Notes: generated by a model from the letters alone, not told the origin. A stretch of DNA of 64,000 nt from Sphingobacterium humi (GCF_009768885.1 NZ_WSQA01000008.1:145826-209825), one strand, 5' to 3'; positions 45,100 through 54,032 are shown, counted from the first letter of the stretch. Program-made: numbers and translations.

Positions 45100-45261
45100 T
45101 TAAAGTTTTCCTCTTAAGTACTGGTTAACTGCAATGTGAGCTATCTTCTTGACAAACTCCAAAATAGCTTGCGCTTCCTCTAAATCGACTTCCGTTCCTT
45201 TCTTTTTCAAGATTTGCACAACTCTTTCGGGTGTTAAATCGTTCGCTTTTTCTTTCTCCAT
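45100..45261 (-). CDS. Small protein linked to the recombinase
   Basis: A 53-residue basic, helical protein (MEKEKANDLTPERVVQILKK) 23 bp upstream of the recombinase gene and on the same strand. Similar short proteins accompany the recombinase in related elements, and a directionality or regulatory role is possible (inference). A longer frame reaches 45291, but the ATG at 45261 gives the conserved start. Confidence 0.65.
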   Translation of the reverse strand: MEKEKANDLTPERVVQILKKKGTEVDLEEAQAILEFVKKIAHIAVNQYLRGKL

Positions 45262-45291
45262 CTTCAACTCATTTTTACCTGTTAACCACAC

Positions 45292-45752
45292 GGATTAATC
45301 CGCACAGACAAACTTATTGCACTGATGGAGTGGATATTGGATTGTGTCTTTGGGTTGAATTACTTGGCATAGTCTGCCTGTTTAGAACCATTTCGGCAAT
45401 GCTATCCTCATTACTTCCACGTTTGGTTATGCCTAAAAAGCGAGTATGCCTATTGTTCACGTTTCATGGAGCAAAGGTATGTCCGTGTTCTTAACGTAGG
45501 CAAAAGGTCATGCAAGTTTGGGAAAAAAATCTCCAGCCCGTTGGGTGTATTTTTTTCCCAAAACCTTGTGCCTACTAAACACTAACCTTTGATGCTCCCG
45601 AAACGAAACACAGCATACTCCGACTCTTTACACGAATAAAAAAAATGTCAGGCATGAGGGATATAAGCATTGGAAATGGTATTGAAACAAAACAACATCA
45701 CCACCTCTCATTGCCGAATAAATCACAAAAATTAATTCAAAACAGTAAAGAA
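45292..45752. other. Divergent intergenic region with long inverted repeat
   Basis: This ~460-bp gap separates the recombinase operon (leftward) from ardA (rightward). It holds a perfect 14-bp inverted repeat TTTGGGAAAAAAAT (45517-45530) and ATTTTTTTCCCAAA (45549-45562) around an 18-nt spacer (CTCCAGCCCG...). The region is a candidate operator, excision site or oriT. Nothing else is recognised. Confidence 0.6.
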
Positions 45753-46286
45753 ATGACACATCAAATAATCACATCGGAAGCAAGAGTATATGTTGGCACA
45801 TACGCAAAATATAATGACGGTTCAATCTTCGGGGAATGGCTAACGCTATCGAACTATGCGGACAAAGACGAATTTTACGATGCTTGCAGGGAGTTGCACG
45901 ATGACGAGGAAGACCCCGAATTTATGTTCCAAGACTACGAAAATATCCCGAACGGCTTAATCGGCGAAAGTTGGATAAGCGATAGCATAATTGAGGTTTT
46001 GGAGGCTTTGGAAGATATGAACGAAACCCGAAAAGAAGCATTTCTAATATGGTGCGACAATGGACACCGTAAGCTGTCCGAGGGGGATATTGACGACCTA
46101 ATAAGCGACTTTGACGATGACTATATAGGGGAATACAAGGACGAGGAAGATTTTGCCTATGAACAGGTTGAGCAAATGGACTTGCCCGAATTTGCAAAAA
46201 GGTACTTCGATTATGAGGCTTATGCCCGTGACCTGTTTAGCGGTGACTATTGGAGCGATAGTGGTCATGTATTCTACAACTCATAG
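45753..46286 (+). CDS. ardA: Antirestriction protein ArdA
   Basis: A 177-residue, strongly acidic DNA-mimic that blocks type I restriction enzymes. It begins MTHQIITSEARVYVGTYAKY and contains NDGSIFGEWLTLSNYADKDEF, typical of ArdA. Start at 45753: a longer frame from 45645 lacks homology in its first 36 codons. It would protect the element as it enters a new host. Confidence 0.93.
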   Translation: MTHQIITSEARVYVGTYAKYNDGSIFGEWLTLSNYADKDEFYDACRELHDDEEDPEFMFQDYENIPNGLIGESWISDSIIEVLEALEDMNETRKEAFLIWCDNGHRKLSEGDIDDLISDFDDDYIGEYKDEEDFAYEQVEQMDLPEFAKRYFDYEAYARDLFSGDYWSDSGHVFYNS

Positions 46287-46292
46287 ATTTTA

Positions 46293-46376
46293 GGGAACGG
46301 TGCACCGTTCCCATTTATGTTAAAATTCGGTCGGGCAAAAAGACAGATCCTTCCCAGGTCGGAACAGTCTTTTTGC
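46293..46376. other. Hairpins behind ardA
   Basis: GGGAACGGTG/CACCGTTCCC (46293-46312) is a perfect palindrome just after the ardA stop, and GCAAAAAGAC/GTCTTTTTGC (46335-46344 and 46367-46376) a second inverted repeat. The first lacks a T run, so a role in termination is uncertain. The rest of 46287-46602 shows nothing further. Confidence 0.55.
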
Positions 46377-46602
46377 GGAAAGCGGAACAACCCCTTTGTA
46401 AAATGCCTCCGCCTCATCATTCCTTACATCTGCATTTTCCAAATAGGTTGTATTCGGATTAGACTACTTTCTTTCGTGAGTTGAGACGAAAAAGAAAGTA
46501 GCAAAGAAACCTAAGATTATAATGGATTAGTTTGTTTTGAGGGTATATAGGATGTTTTATTTTATTAAGTTTGTACTAAACCTTAGAAACTTAGTATACT
46601 GT

Positions 46603-47406
46603 ATGGCAAAGAAAATTTTCAGCCCGATTGATGGAGGCACATTAGAGGGGATTGCAAAAATTTTGGGGCATAAGGAATATGGATTAACAGGAACTGAACT
46701 TTCAAGATTTATACCGGAAGCAGGTTTAAATGATATTGACCCAACAAATACGAAGTGGAAACGTTTATTTAATAGTTTTGTCGATTTTCAAAACAGAAGC
46801 CGTAACTCAAACACTATTCTAAAATTTGTAAATATAACGATGAAACCCTCTCGTTTTATTGGACGGAACGACCAATTTGAATTTATGAGAGGTGAATTAA
46901 ATAAACGTCTTTCTTTTATCGGTTTAACTCTTAATGACGCTGGAGTTTTTAACCCAATAGATACATCGAGAACTATTCGAGAAGCTGAACTAAGGGTAAA
47001 TCGGTTTAAATCAAAACTCGAAAATAGAAACATCCATAGTAAGATTTACGAGTACTGTAACACCGAACTTATTTCTGAAAATTACTTTCATTCCGTTTTC
47101 GAAGCTGTAAAGAGTGTTTTTGAAGAAATTAGAAGAAAATCCAATCTCACCCTTGATGGAGGAGAATTGATAGATAAAGCCTTTTCAATAAAAAATCCGA
47201 TTTTGAAAATCAACGCTTTACAAACAGAAACGGAAATCAGCGAACAGAAAGGTTTTGCTAATTTCCTCAAAGGTATATTCGGGATGTTTAGAAATACGAC
47301 GGCTCATGCACCTAAGATTGTTTGGAATATTGGTGAAGACGAAGCTCTGGACATTATGACAACAGTTTCGTTAATTCATAAAAAATTAGAAAATACCTGT
47401 CTCTAA
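46603..47406 (+). CDS. TIGR02391/Ymh-family (Abi-like) protein
   Basis: A 267-residue protein. The N-terminal part (FSPIDGGTLEGIAKILGHKEYGLTGTELSRF) and the C-terminal GFANFLKGIFGMFRNTTAHAP-type segment match the TIGR02391/Hypoth_Ymh family, whose members occur in prophages and defence islands. Start is the ATG at 46603; a longer frame reaches 46537. It is followed 41 bp later by a DUF3800 gene on the same strand, so the two are probably one operon. Confidence 0.82.
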   Translation: MAKKIFSPIDGGTLEGIAKILGHKEYGLTGTELSRFIPEAGLNDIDPTNTKWKRLFNSFVDFQNRSRNSNTILKFVNITMKPSRFIGRNDQFEFMRGELNKRLSFIGLTLNDAGVFNPIDTSRTIREAELRVNRFKSKLENRNIHSKIYEYCNTELISENYFHSVFEAVKSVFEEIRRKSNLTLDGGELIDKAFSIKNPILKINALQTETEISEQKGFANFLKGIFGMFRNTTAHAPKIVWNIGEDEALDIMTTVSLIHKKLENTCL

Positions 47407-47447
47407 AACTTGGCAAATATATTATTTAACCATTATACGCTATTAAA

Positions 47448-48233
47448 TTGGAAAGTTCGTTAGAAAACATAAAAACATTCATATTTTGCGATGAAACAAA
47501 GTTCTATAAAAACAACGGCGATATTGAAGACGAAATATATTATTTTGGAATTTCCTGTAAAACAGAATTGGTTTCAGTAATTCATAAATCTTTAAACAAT
47601 CTATACTCCAATTACCGTCTACAAACTAAGGTTTTTCATGCTACTACAGTATTTAAAGAGAAATATCCAAGAAAAGCGTTAATGAACGACTTAACAAACT
47701 TAATACTACACCATAAGTTGGACTGCTTTTGTTTTAAATACATCAAAAACAAACTTTTTGACAAAACCAAAATCTTAAATAAGTTCAATAATCCAATTTT
47801 AGATTTTAATCGGGTTGAATTTCAAGCCCTATTCTATTTTGTTACATCACTAAATGTCTATCTAAAGCAACAAAATACACAACTTCTCAAAAAGGAAATC
47901 GGGATGTTTTTTGACAGAAATGTATATGGAGTAAAAGACACGGAAGCATTCAACTTTCCAAAGCCTGATTATGAATTTAATCAAATGACGTTTACGGAAA
48001 AATCAAATATAAGTTTACTTGCGTTGCCGGACTTTTTCGGATATATATTTAGAAAATCAAAGATTTTTACCAATAAAGTTGATGCCGGAGATAAATCACT
48101 TGAAGCATCAGAGTTGACAAAAAACTGTTTCGCAAGTTTGAAAAGTATCAATGAAGCTGGTCTTTTCCACTTTATTAATTCGGATGAGCAAATACTTATC
48201 GAAGCAATAAAGTCTATTGCCCAAATAAAATAG
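47448..48233 (+). CDS. DUF3800 protein (RNase H-like fold)
   Basis: A 261-residue protein matching DUF3800. Acidic residues that would form the active site are Asp15 (FIFCDETKFY), Asp155 (GMFFDRNVYG) and Asp194 (LPDFFGYIF). The start is a TTG at 47448; no ATG is close by. It follows a TIGR02391 gene, and both families recur in defence islands. Nuclease activity is inferred from the fold, not shown. Confidence 0.75.
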   Translation: MESSLENIKTFIFCDETKFYKNNGDIEDEIYYFGISCKTELVSVIHKSLNNLYSNYRLQTKVFHATTVFKEKYPRKALMNDLTNLILHHKLDCFCFKYIKNKLFDKTKILNKFNNPILDFNRVEFQALFYFVTSLNVYLKQQNTQLLKKEIGMFFDRNVYGVKDTEAFNFPKPDYEFNQMTFTEKSNISLLALPDFFGYIFRKSKIFTNKVDAGDKSLEASELTKNCFASLKSINEAGLFHFINSDEQILIEAIKSIAQIK

Positions 48234-48281
48234 CCGTAATTATAATTATAATAATATTCTTGCGATAAGGCGCATACATCC

Positions 48282-48662
48282 TTAGCCAGTTACCATCCCG
48301 TCAATTGCTTTTTTTATATCCTCGCCAATCAGTACATATTTTGAAAAGCCAAGCCCAAAAAGTTGTTTTAGGATTTTTTCGTCGTCCATATCACTGTGGG
48401 CAATTAGCTTCAATGTAGGGTACTGACTTTTTAATTTCCGCAGTTGCTTTATGATACCTTTATCAGAAAAATCGAGGTCGATGATACAAATATCGGGGAG
48501 CGTTTTTAATACTGATATCTGGCTAAGTCCATCCATAATGTTTTCAGAGCGAAACACAATCTGCCTCCCCGAAGTGATAAGATTATCACATAAAATATCT
48601 ATAATCGGACTTCTATCATTGATAAATGCAGTAGTAATTCGGTTTATGTTCTTAGTCTCCAT
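48282..48662 (-). CDS. Stand-alone receiver (response-regulator) domain
   Basis: A 126-residue REC domain with no output domain. The acidic pocket is Asn15-Asp16 (FINDRSP), the phospho-acceptor Asp62 (ICIIDLDFSD) and the switch segment LIAHSDM. Start at the ATG ending at 48662 (METKNINRI); the longer frame from 48776 encodes a Cys-rich non-conserved leader. Its partner kinase is not in the window. It may regulate transfer, as NarL/RteB-type regulators do in related elements. Confidence 0.78.
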   Translation of the reverse strand: METKNINRITTAFINDRSPIIDILCDNLITSGRQIVFRSENIMDGLSQISVLKTLPDICIIDLDFSDKGIIKQLRKLKSQYPTLKLIAHSDMDDEKILKQLFGLGFSKYVLIGEDIKKAIDGMVTG

Positions 48663-48727
48663 ATTGACGTAGTTTTTATTTTGTATGGAGTGCTTGCAAC
48701 AAAAAAAGCGCAGGCAACTACACTCAC

Positions 48728-48840
48728 CGACATTAAGGCACTGGTACGCCTGACCACCGAATAAGCGAGCGCCCACGCCTATAGCATGAGCGTTCTTACT
48801 TATTGCCTCGGGGTCTAAAAATTACCAGTTTTTAATGTCG
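48728..48840 (-). ncRNA. Candidate structured leader RNA
   Basis: Nested inverted repeats: 48728-48746 (CGACATTAAGGCACTGGTA) pairs with 48823-48840 (TACCAGTTTTTAATGTCG), and 48752-48765 pairs in part with 48799-48815. The block lies just upstream of the receiver gene and would be in its leader. It could be a cis-acting element or small RNA. Nothing else is seen in 48663-49000. Confidence 0.45.
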
Positions 48841-49000
48841 AGACTTAAAGCAAAAACACTTTAAGATTTTTATATTTTCTAATAGCAAAGATAACAATGT
48901 AGATTTTGCTACACAATATCAGAACATTGATTTTAGGAGTTTACAAACTAAAAAAAGCCATACAAACTGTAAAATACCAATAAGCCTGACTTTTCAGTCA

Positions 49001-49573
49001 TCATATCGGACTATTCTTTTTTACCTCATGTCTGCAAATTTCTCTAAGGCTATCAAGTTCTATTGCCAAGGGATTTAAATGTTTTGTCCTTTTATCAAGG
49101 TCTAAGGTCGGTTTGAGCTTGATGATTACTTTTTCTTCTTCCTCTTTTAATTGGGTACTGGTTAGCGGATTTGGAGAAGACCAGTAACCAATTTTCAAGT
49201 TTTCAAACATCCAAATTGTTAGTTCTGCCTCACCCTGTTCATCAAATTTGTATTTGTCGGCACGAAGCCTTTTAGGACTTATGTCTCTTTTTTGTGCTGA
49301 CAGCTTTAATTTCGTTTTCAAAATAGCTCCTAATGAACGTCTCAATGATGAAAACCCTGTTTGTCCGGTTTTGAAATGAGTTTCAATATCTCGGCTTCTT
49401 AAACTCTTCTTAGCTATCCCCACATATATTAGTTGTTCGGTTCTTCCAAAAACACCTAAATCACCTGTTTTATCAATAAAAATGGCGTAGATACCCTTTT
49501 CATCGGGTAAGTCTTTTAGTTCTCTAATAGGCGTTATAGTCTCAATTATGGATTTTATTATGTCATCTGTCAT
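49001..49573 (-). CDS. GIY-YIG nuclease-family protein
   Basis: A 190-residue protein. GIY at residues 27-29 (KGIYAIFID) and YVG at 50-52 (LIYVGIAKKSLRSRD) are correctly spaced, followed by the conserved Arg and a downstream Glu-rich segment ending KLKPTLDLD. This is the GIY-YIG catalytic fold. It starts 31 bp after the Mrr-nuclease gene ends on the same strand, so both are probably one defence-type operon. Confidence 0.75.
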   Translation of the reverse strand: MTDDIIKSIIETITPIRELKDLPDEKGIYAIFIDKTGDLGVFGRTEQLIYVGIAKKSLRSRDIETHFKTGQTGFSSLRRSLGAILKTKLKLSAQKRDISPKRLRADKYKFDEQGEAELTIWMFENLKIGYWSSPNPLTSTQLKEEEEKVIIKLKPTLDLDKRTKHLNPLAIELDSLREICRHEVKKNSPI

Positions 49574-49604
49574 TATTTTTGTTCATGTTCTATAGTACAA
49601 GTAT

Positions 49605-50318
49605 CTACCATTCCCGATAAAGGATTTTAAAGTGTTTTAAAGCTTTATCTTTGTTTCTTTCCACGAAATCAAAAAATTGTCTGTCCGAATTTATTATTTC
49701 AGAACCAATTTGGCGTAGGTTATCATCAATCATAGGAACTCTGATTGGATAATTTCTTTGAAAACCGTTCTCCGCTTTGTCGCTCGGTCCCAGACCACAA
49801 ACGGGTTTGTATGCAGAATAAATCAATTGTTGTGTGTAGAAATCTATTGTTCCTCCGTCTTTTGGGATTTTCCCTGAATAGTCCCAGTATGGGAAAAGCC
49901 TGTCTGCATAAGTCATATATCTTTCGACCATACCTTGCTTCCACTTATTATAATATTCAGTTTCTAATTCTTTCAGACTAACAAGTCGAATATTAGTATT
50001 CTTTACAGCGTCGTAACTTCCAGATTGAAAGCCATTTTTTGACACTATAAAACCCGTGTTCGCACCAAAATCATTGACTATAGTTCTAAATGAATGAATA
50101 GTTTCTTGGTTAACTGGTTTATTCCAAAATTTACATTCGACCAGTATATGTGGCTTATATTCACTTTTTATATCTTGAGTAAAGACATCAATTTCTTTTT
50201 TTCCTCTTACAAGTTGTACAACCTTTGAAATTTCTGTTGGAAAGCCACATTCTCTGAAAATTTGTCCAACAAAATTTTGTAGTTCCTTCCAGTTATTAGG
50301 TTCTGTGTCAAAAATCAT
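49605..50318 (-). CDS. Restriction endonuclease-like (Mrr-type) protein
   Basis: A 237-residue PD-(D/E)XK nuclease. The catalytic residues are Glu42/Asp44 (KKEIDVF) and Glu61-x-Lys63 (LVECKFW), within the Mrr-cat-like domain of residues ~1-110. The C-terminal half has no recognised domain. No cognate methyltransferase is present, so a modification-dependent (type IV-like) or regulatory role is more likely than classical restriction. Confidence 0.8.
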   Translation of the reverse strand: MIFDTEPNNWKELQNFVGQIFRECGFPTEISKVVQLVRGKKEIDVFTQDIKSEYKPHILVECKFWNKPVNQETIHSFRTIVNDFGANTGFIVSKNGFQSGSYDAVKNTNIRLVSLKELETEYYNKWKQGMVERYMTYADRLFPYWDYSGKIPKDGGTIDFYTQQLIYSAYKPVCGLGPSDKAENGFQRNYPIRVPMIDDNLRQIGSEIINSDRQFFDFVERNKDKALKHFKILYREW

Positions 50319-50364
50319 CTTATTATTTTAATTACAATTTAGGTTTATGAAGTCAATAAAAACC

Positions 50365-50643
50365 TTATCTCGGGTTCTGTATCTCCGTATTTTGGGATGC
50401 CTTGTCTTTATCCTTTTTCTGCCTTGAATAACTCCACAGAAAAAGCACACCAAAGATAATTAAAGCATAAGCTATCCATTTGCCCACACGTTCCATAAAC
50501 TTAATGGCAACCGACTTTTCATAACTTGAAAATCCCTCTGCTCCGGTTGGGCTACGCCTGTAAAACTTCCTACGGTTAATCCAGTAACGCAGACCTAATC
50601 CCAAAACCAATGCTATTATGCCTAAAACCAATGATGCACCCAT
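50365..50643 (-). CDS. Small membrane protein of the element
   Basis: A 92-residue protein with two membrane helices (LGIIALVLGLGLRYWI and IAYALIIFGVLFLWSY) and a charged tail. It stands between the Mrr-nuclease gene and the tra operon and is read leftward. Relatives in conjugative elements are labelled only hypothetical or, misleadingly, as a molybdenum ABC-transporter subunit. No function is assigned. Confidence 0.65.
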   Translation of the reverse strand: MGASLVLGIIALVLGLGLRYWINRRKFYRRSPTGAEGFSSYEKSVAIKFMERVGKWIAYALIIFGVLFLWSYSRQKKDKDKASQNTEIQNPR

Positions 50644-50703
50644 AACGATAGCTATTATAATTCAACACTTTGAATTTACGAAAAAGCAACGAATAGCAGG
50701 CTT

Positions 50704-50747
50704 AAAAACAGAAAATCCCATCACTTTGGACGGGATTTTCTGTTTTT
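50704..50747 (-). terminator. Terminator of the tra operon
   Basis: A perfect 16-bp inverted repeat AAAAACAGAAAATCCC (50704-50719) and GGGATTTTCTGTTTTT (50732-50747) overlaps the traQ stop codon. Confidence 0.92.
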
Positions 50748-51192
50748 AATCACGGCTGTTAAACTGGAAACTTATTTGCTTTTCGTTCCCGAAGTTGTCC
50801 GAAATCCAAATATCAAATGACTGTGATACGGTGGATTGCGAGGTGTAATATAGCCTAAATTGTGTCTGTGGCAATAGGCACAGGTCATTGGGCATATACG
50901 GCGGTTCGCTGTAATAGCGCAATGCTCCCTGTCCGTCAAACTGGAAATAGCGGATGTAGTAATTTGCATCACTGAAATTTCCGCTTCGCTGTATCGTTAC
51001 CCTTATTTCTACGGTTTGACCATTTGACACATCCTTTGGAACGGGCATTACCTGTACCTCAAAAGGGTAATTTTGCTGTATATCGAGGTCGTCTTTTTCG
51101 CACGAGGTCAGCACCACGGCGCAGACCAACATCGCCAAGAGCATGAACATTGCCTGCAAATGTAGCCCGTACTTTCTGATTAATATTTTCAT
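50746..51192 (-). CDS. traQ: Conjugative transposon protein TraQ (DUF3872 lipoprotein)
   Basis: A 148-residue lipoprotein (Cys31 in VVLTSCEKDD) with a beta-sandwich body. It matches DUF3872, the TraQ of Bacteroidota conjugative elements. It follows traO and precedes the operon terminator. A separate TraP primase is not found in its usual place between TraO and TraQ. Confidence 0.88.
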   Translation of the reverse strand: MKILIRKYGLHLQAMFMLLAMLVCAVVLTSCEKDDLDIQQNYPFEVQVMPVPKDVSNGQTVEIRVTIQRSGNFSDANYYIRYFQFDGQGALRYYSEPPYMPNDLCLLPQTQFRLYYTSQSTVSQSFDIWISDNFGNEKQISFQFNSRD

Positions 51193-51204
51193 CGTAAATC
51201 AATT

Positions 51205-51762
51205 TTAAAAGTTAAACCTTAGTCCAATCCCTGCCGATGGACGGAACTGTTTCAAATCCGTACCCCATAATACTTTTGTCCGCCCTTGCAAGAGCAGGAC
51301 AAAACGGTCGGACAGGTACGTTTCGAGCGTGAGCCGTCCGCCTGTGCCGTAAACAAAATTGTCTTTGTCGAGGATGGTCGAGCCGTCCGGTAGCATTGCT
51401 TCACTCCGGTTGATGGTTTCGTAACCTGCCACGGCTGTAAGCCCTGCATTGAGCGTAACGGTCTTTCTTGCATCACCCAATAGCTGAAGACTGTAACCCA
51501 CCTCGCCCGTGTAGGTTTCGAGCGGTATCTGTACATCCCTGTAACCGGAAAACTGATGGGTGTACTCCGCACCCCATATCCAGTAATTGCCGTTCTTTCC
51601 GTTCACGGTCAAGGTCAAATTCAGATAGTAATTGTCGCTTATTTCTTCGGACAACATACCTGCGTTTATTTCCAATCCCTTTTGTTTGGGGAGCATACGC
51701 TGTGCTTGTACTACCGTCATGCTTAGCATGGCAAGCACCACGGCAAAAATGTATCTTATCAT
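51205..51762 (-). CDS. traO: Conjugative transposon protein TraO
   Basis: A 185-residue exported beta-rich protein: signal peptide ending at MTVVQAQR, then outer-membrane-like beta-strands ending RPSAGIGLRFNF. This is the TraO family, probably an outer-membrane part of the mating apparatus. Twelve bp separate it from traQ. Confidence 0.9.
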   Translation of the reverse strand: MIRYIFAVVLAMLSMTVVQAQRMLPKQKGLEINAGMLSEEISDNYYLNLTLTVNGKNGNYWIWGAEYTHQFSGYRDVQIPLETYTGEVGYSLQLLGDARKTVTLNAGLTAVAGYETINRSEAMLPDGSTILDKDNFVYGTGGRLTLETYLSDRFVLLLQGRTKVLWGTDLKQFRPSAGIGLRFNF

Positions 51763-51779
51763 TGTTCGTTCCTTTTGGG

Positions 51780-52682
51780 TTAATTAATCTTTAGGTGCAT
51801 ATCACTTATCAGCTTGGCGTGTACCAAATCAGAATTTTCCACCTGCAATACCTGTTGTCTGCCCCCGTTCTTTTCAAAGATTTCAATCACGAGTACCTTG
51901 TCATCCGTGATGGTAAACTGGTCAAGCAAGAACACGTTTTGGTCGGTGGTATTGCCCGTTATTTCGCCGAGCGTTTTGTACATACGCAATGGGTTCATTG
52001 CCTTTTCCTGCACCACGGTACGCTTGGCGACTTTCTTGTCCACGACCTTGAAATTCACAAAGTCGATGTTAAACGGAACATTGCTTTTGTTGCGCAGTTC
52101 CGTATGGAAATAGAATTTTCCGTTATGGACGTAGATACCTTTCAGCAGGAATTGTATGCCGTAGCTTTTTGCTCCGATATGCTTTACAATCCTTTTGTTC
52201 TTTTTGTAAATCGTTTCCATGAGCAAGCCTGCCAGTGACGGCGAATTGCCCCCCAATTCCTCAAACAGAACATCGTTGCCGTTTTCCCTATCCGATGCCT
52301 TTTGCATCGTCAGCAGGTCATAATTCAGCGTTGAGGGATAAGGGCTATAAAAGACATTGAAATTGTAAAACCGACCATCGTCCGTGATGACCGAAAAATT
52401 GGTTTCCTCGTCAAAATCCCTTACGCTTGCCTTGATGCGCAGTACGTTTTCCGCATCCTCGGCTTTGCCTGCGATAAGGTACTCACTGCCCAAATCCACA
52501 TAGCGGATAGCGGACGGGAATATGATGTGCGAGGTTTTGCTGTACGTCACCTGCATTTCGTAAGGGTCAACCTTGCCCATGCTCAATTTTGTTGTACTGG
52601 ATGCCACTTGCTGTGCATTCGCACCTGTGATAAAGACCGTTAAACAGACCATTGCCATGAGGCTTTTAAATATTGCTTTCAT
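51780..52682 (-). CDS. traN: Conjugative transposon protein TraN
   Basis: A 300-residue periplasmic protein with a signal peptide ending at FITGANAQ. It belongs to the DUF4138/TraN family, the VirB9-like part of the transfer channel that spans the envelope together with TraM and TraO. Start is the ATG ending at 52682. Neighbours on both sides are close and on the same strand. Confidence 0.9.
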   Translation of the reverse strand: MKAIFKSLMAMVCLTVFITGANAQQVASSTTKLSMGKVDPYEMQVTYSKTSHIIFPSAIRYVDLGSEYLIAGKAEDAENVLRIKASVRDFDEETNFSVITDDGRFYNFNVFYSPYPSTLNYDLLTMQKASDRENGNDVLFEELGGNSPSLAGLLMETIYKKNKRIVKHIGAKSYGIQFLLKGIYVHNGKFYFHTELRNKSNVPFNIDFVNFKVVDKKVAKRTVVQEKAMNPLRMYKTLGEITGNTTDQNVFLLDQFTITDDKVLVIEIFEKNGGRQQVLQVENSDLVHAKLISDMHLKIN

Positions 52683-52706
52683 TTTCTTTCTGATTTTAGT
52701 TAAACA

Positions 52707-54032
52707 TTAATTTTTTGAAACGAGGAATAGCTGATGACCGGCTTTGACGGTTACTTTCGGTGTCCTCACTTTCTTGGAGAAGTAACCCGATACACCCTGT
52801 ACCACGCCACGGGAAAGGTCGCCTGCCATCTGTTGCCCTGCCGAGCGTGTCATCATAATGGATGTGCCGGAGGTTTGGCTCATGTTGGAGGCAATCTCTG
52901 ACAGGGCATTCATTTCGGGAGAGTAAGGCACATATAGTCCTTGCTGTCCGTCCACGTCATACACGGTTATATCGACCGGAATAATGTTGCCCTCAAATTC
53001 GATGGATGTTACCTTTAACTGCAACCTGCCACTTTGAAACTTGGCGTTAGCTGTCAGTACCGTTCCTGCCGGAATGGAGCGGACGGGAGTTTGTGCCGTT
53101 TCCAACAAACGCAACCGTACACCGCTTTCACCCGTCACGGTCTGTGTTTCCTGCACCACAGCCCTAATGCTGTTTTTCGGTTGTATGACCTGTTCCGAAA
53201 CGCCTGCCGTATAAAAGCCACGGTTTCGGGTTTCGTTCCAGTTTGCCAAAAAAGCACTGTCGGTCGGTTCACGGTACAATGCGGAAACCGTATTTTTCCT
53301 TACGGGGGTGAATGCCACGAAATGCTCTTTTTGTGAGGTACTCTTTGCCGAAGCTGTTGTGTCCGCATTTCCCGTCTGTGCCGGATTTGAGGGCAGGTAA
53401 CGGGATGCCATTTCGTATGACTTTTCCATCAAAGCCAGTTGGTCTTCCACGGTCGTTACAGGCGGTACGTCTTTTTCTGCCAGTTGCTCTTTCAGTTCCT
53501 CAACCTGTCTGCGGAGTTCCTGCGTTTCGTAGTCGCTGTTGTCGTAGAACGAGGTCAGCGTACTTTGCGCACTTCGGTAACTATTCAATGCAGGGTTGCT
53601 GTTCCTGCGTGTACCACCGCCGTAAGAGAAGCCGTCTTCGTAGTCCTCATCCGGTTGCTCCGCTTCCGGATCGGCGGTACTGTCCTCGCTCCAATAGTCG
53701 GACAGTGACAGGAGCGCATTGCGCTTTTCCTGCATCTTCTGTTCGAGCATTTCCTGTTCATAAGCCTTTTGCTTATCGGATTGAAGCCCTGCATCGGTCG
53801 CCTGTGGTACGGCATCGTTCAGACCAATATCCTCAACCGCTTTCTTGTCGGAGGACGGTTTGAAGATTAGGTACATACAACCGAAGAATACCACGCCCAT
53901 GAGGGCAAAAATGATGGGCTTCTTTAGCTTTTCGGCTTTGCTCTGCGCACCGTCCTGCGGTGCATCCATTCCGTTTTTTGGGTCGTCATCTTCGACCAAA
54001 AAACTTACCCTTTTGTTTTCACTGTCTTTCAT
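52707..54032 (-). CDS. traM: Conjugative transposon protein TraM
   Basis: A 441-residue membrane-anchored protein: short cytoplasmic tail, one helix (~35-58, IIFALMGVVFFGCMYLIF), a coiled coil (~170-200) and a C-terminal VirB10-like beta domain (GESGVRLRLLETAQTPVRSI, then GTVLTANAKFQSGRLQ). It bridges the inner and outer membranes. Its start overlaps the end of traL by 14 bp. Confidence 0.92.
   Translation of the reverse strand: MKDSENKRVSFLVEDDDPKNGMDAPQDGAQSKAEKLKKPIIFALMGVVFFGCMYLIFKPSSDKKAVEDIGLNDAVPQATDAGLQSDKQKAYEQEMLEQKMQEKRNALLSLSDYWSEDSTADPEAEQPDEDYEDGFSYGGGTRRNSNPALNSYRSAQSTLTSFYDNSDYETQELRRQVEELKEQLAEKDVPPVTTVEDQLALMEKSYEMASRYLPSNPAQTGNADTTASAKSTSQKEHFVAFTPVRKNTVSALYREPTDSAFLANWNETRNRGFYTAGVSEQVIQPKNSIRAVVQETQTVTGESGVRLRLLETAQTPVRSIPAGTVLTANAKFQSGRLQLKVTSIEFEGNIIPVDITVYDVDGQQGLYVPYSPEMNALSEIASNMSQTSGTSIMMTRSAGQQMAGDLSRGVVQGVSGYFSKKVRTPKVTVKAGHQLFLVSKN

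Noticed and set aside
45645..45752. N-terminal extension of ArdA
   Set aside because: The 36 extra codons are not ArdA-like; the ATG at 45753 gives the family's normal start.
53312..53863. 183-residue plus-strand reading frame
   Set aside because: Antisense of traM; low-complexity, Arg- and Ser-rich translation.
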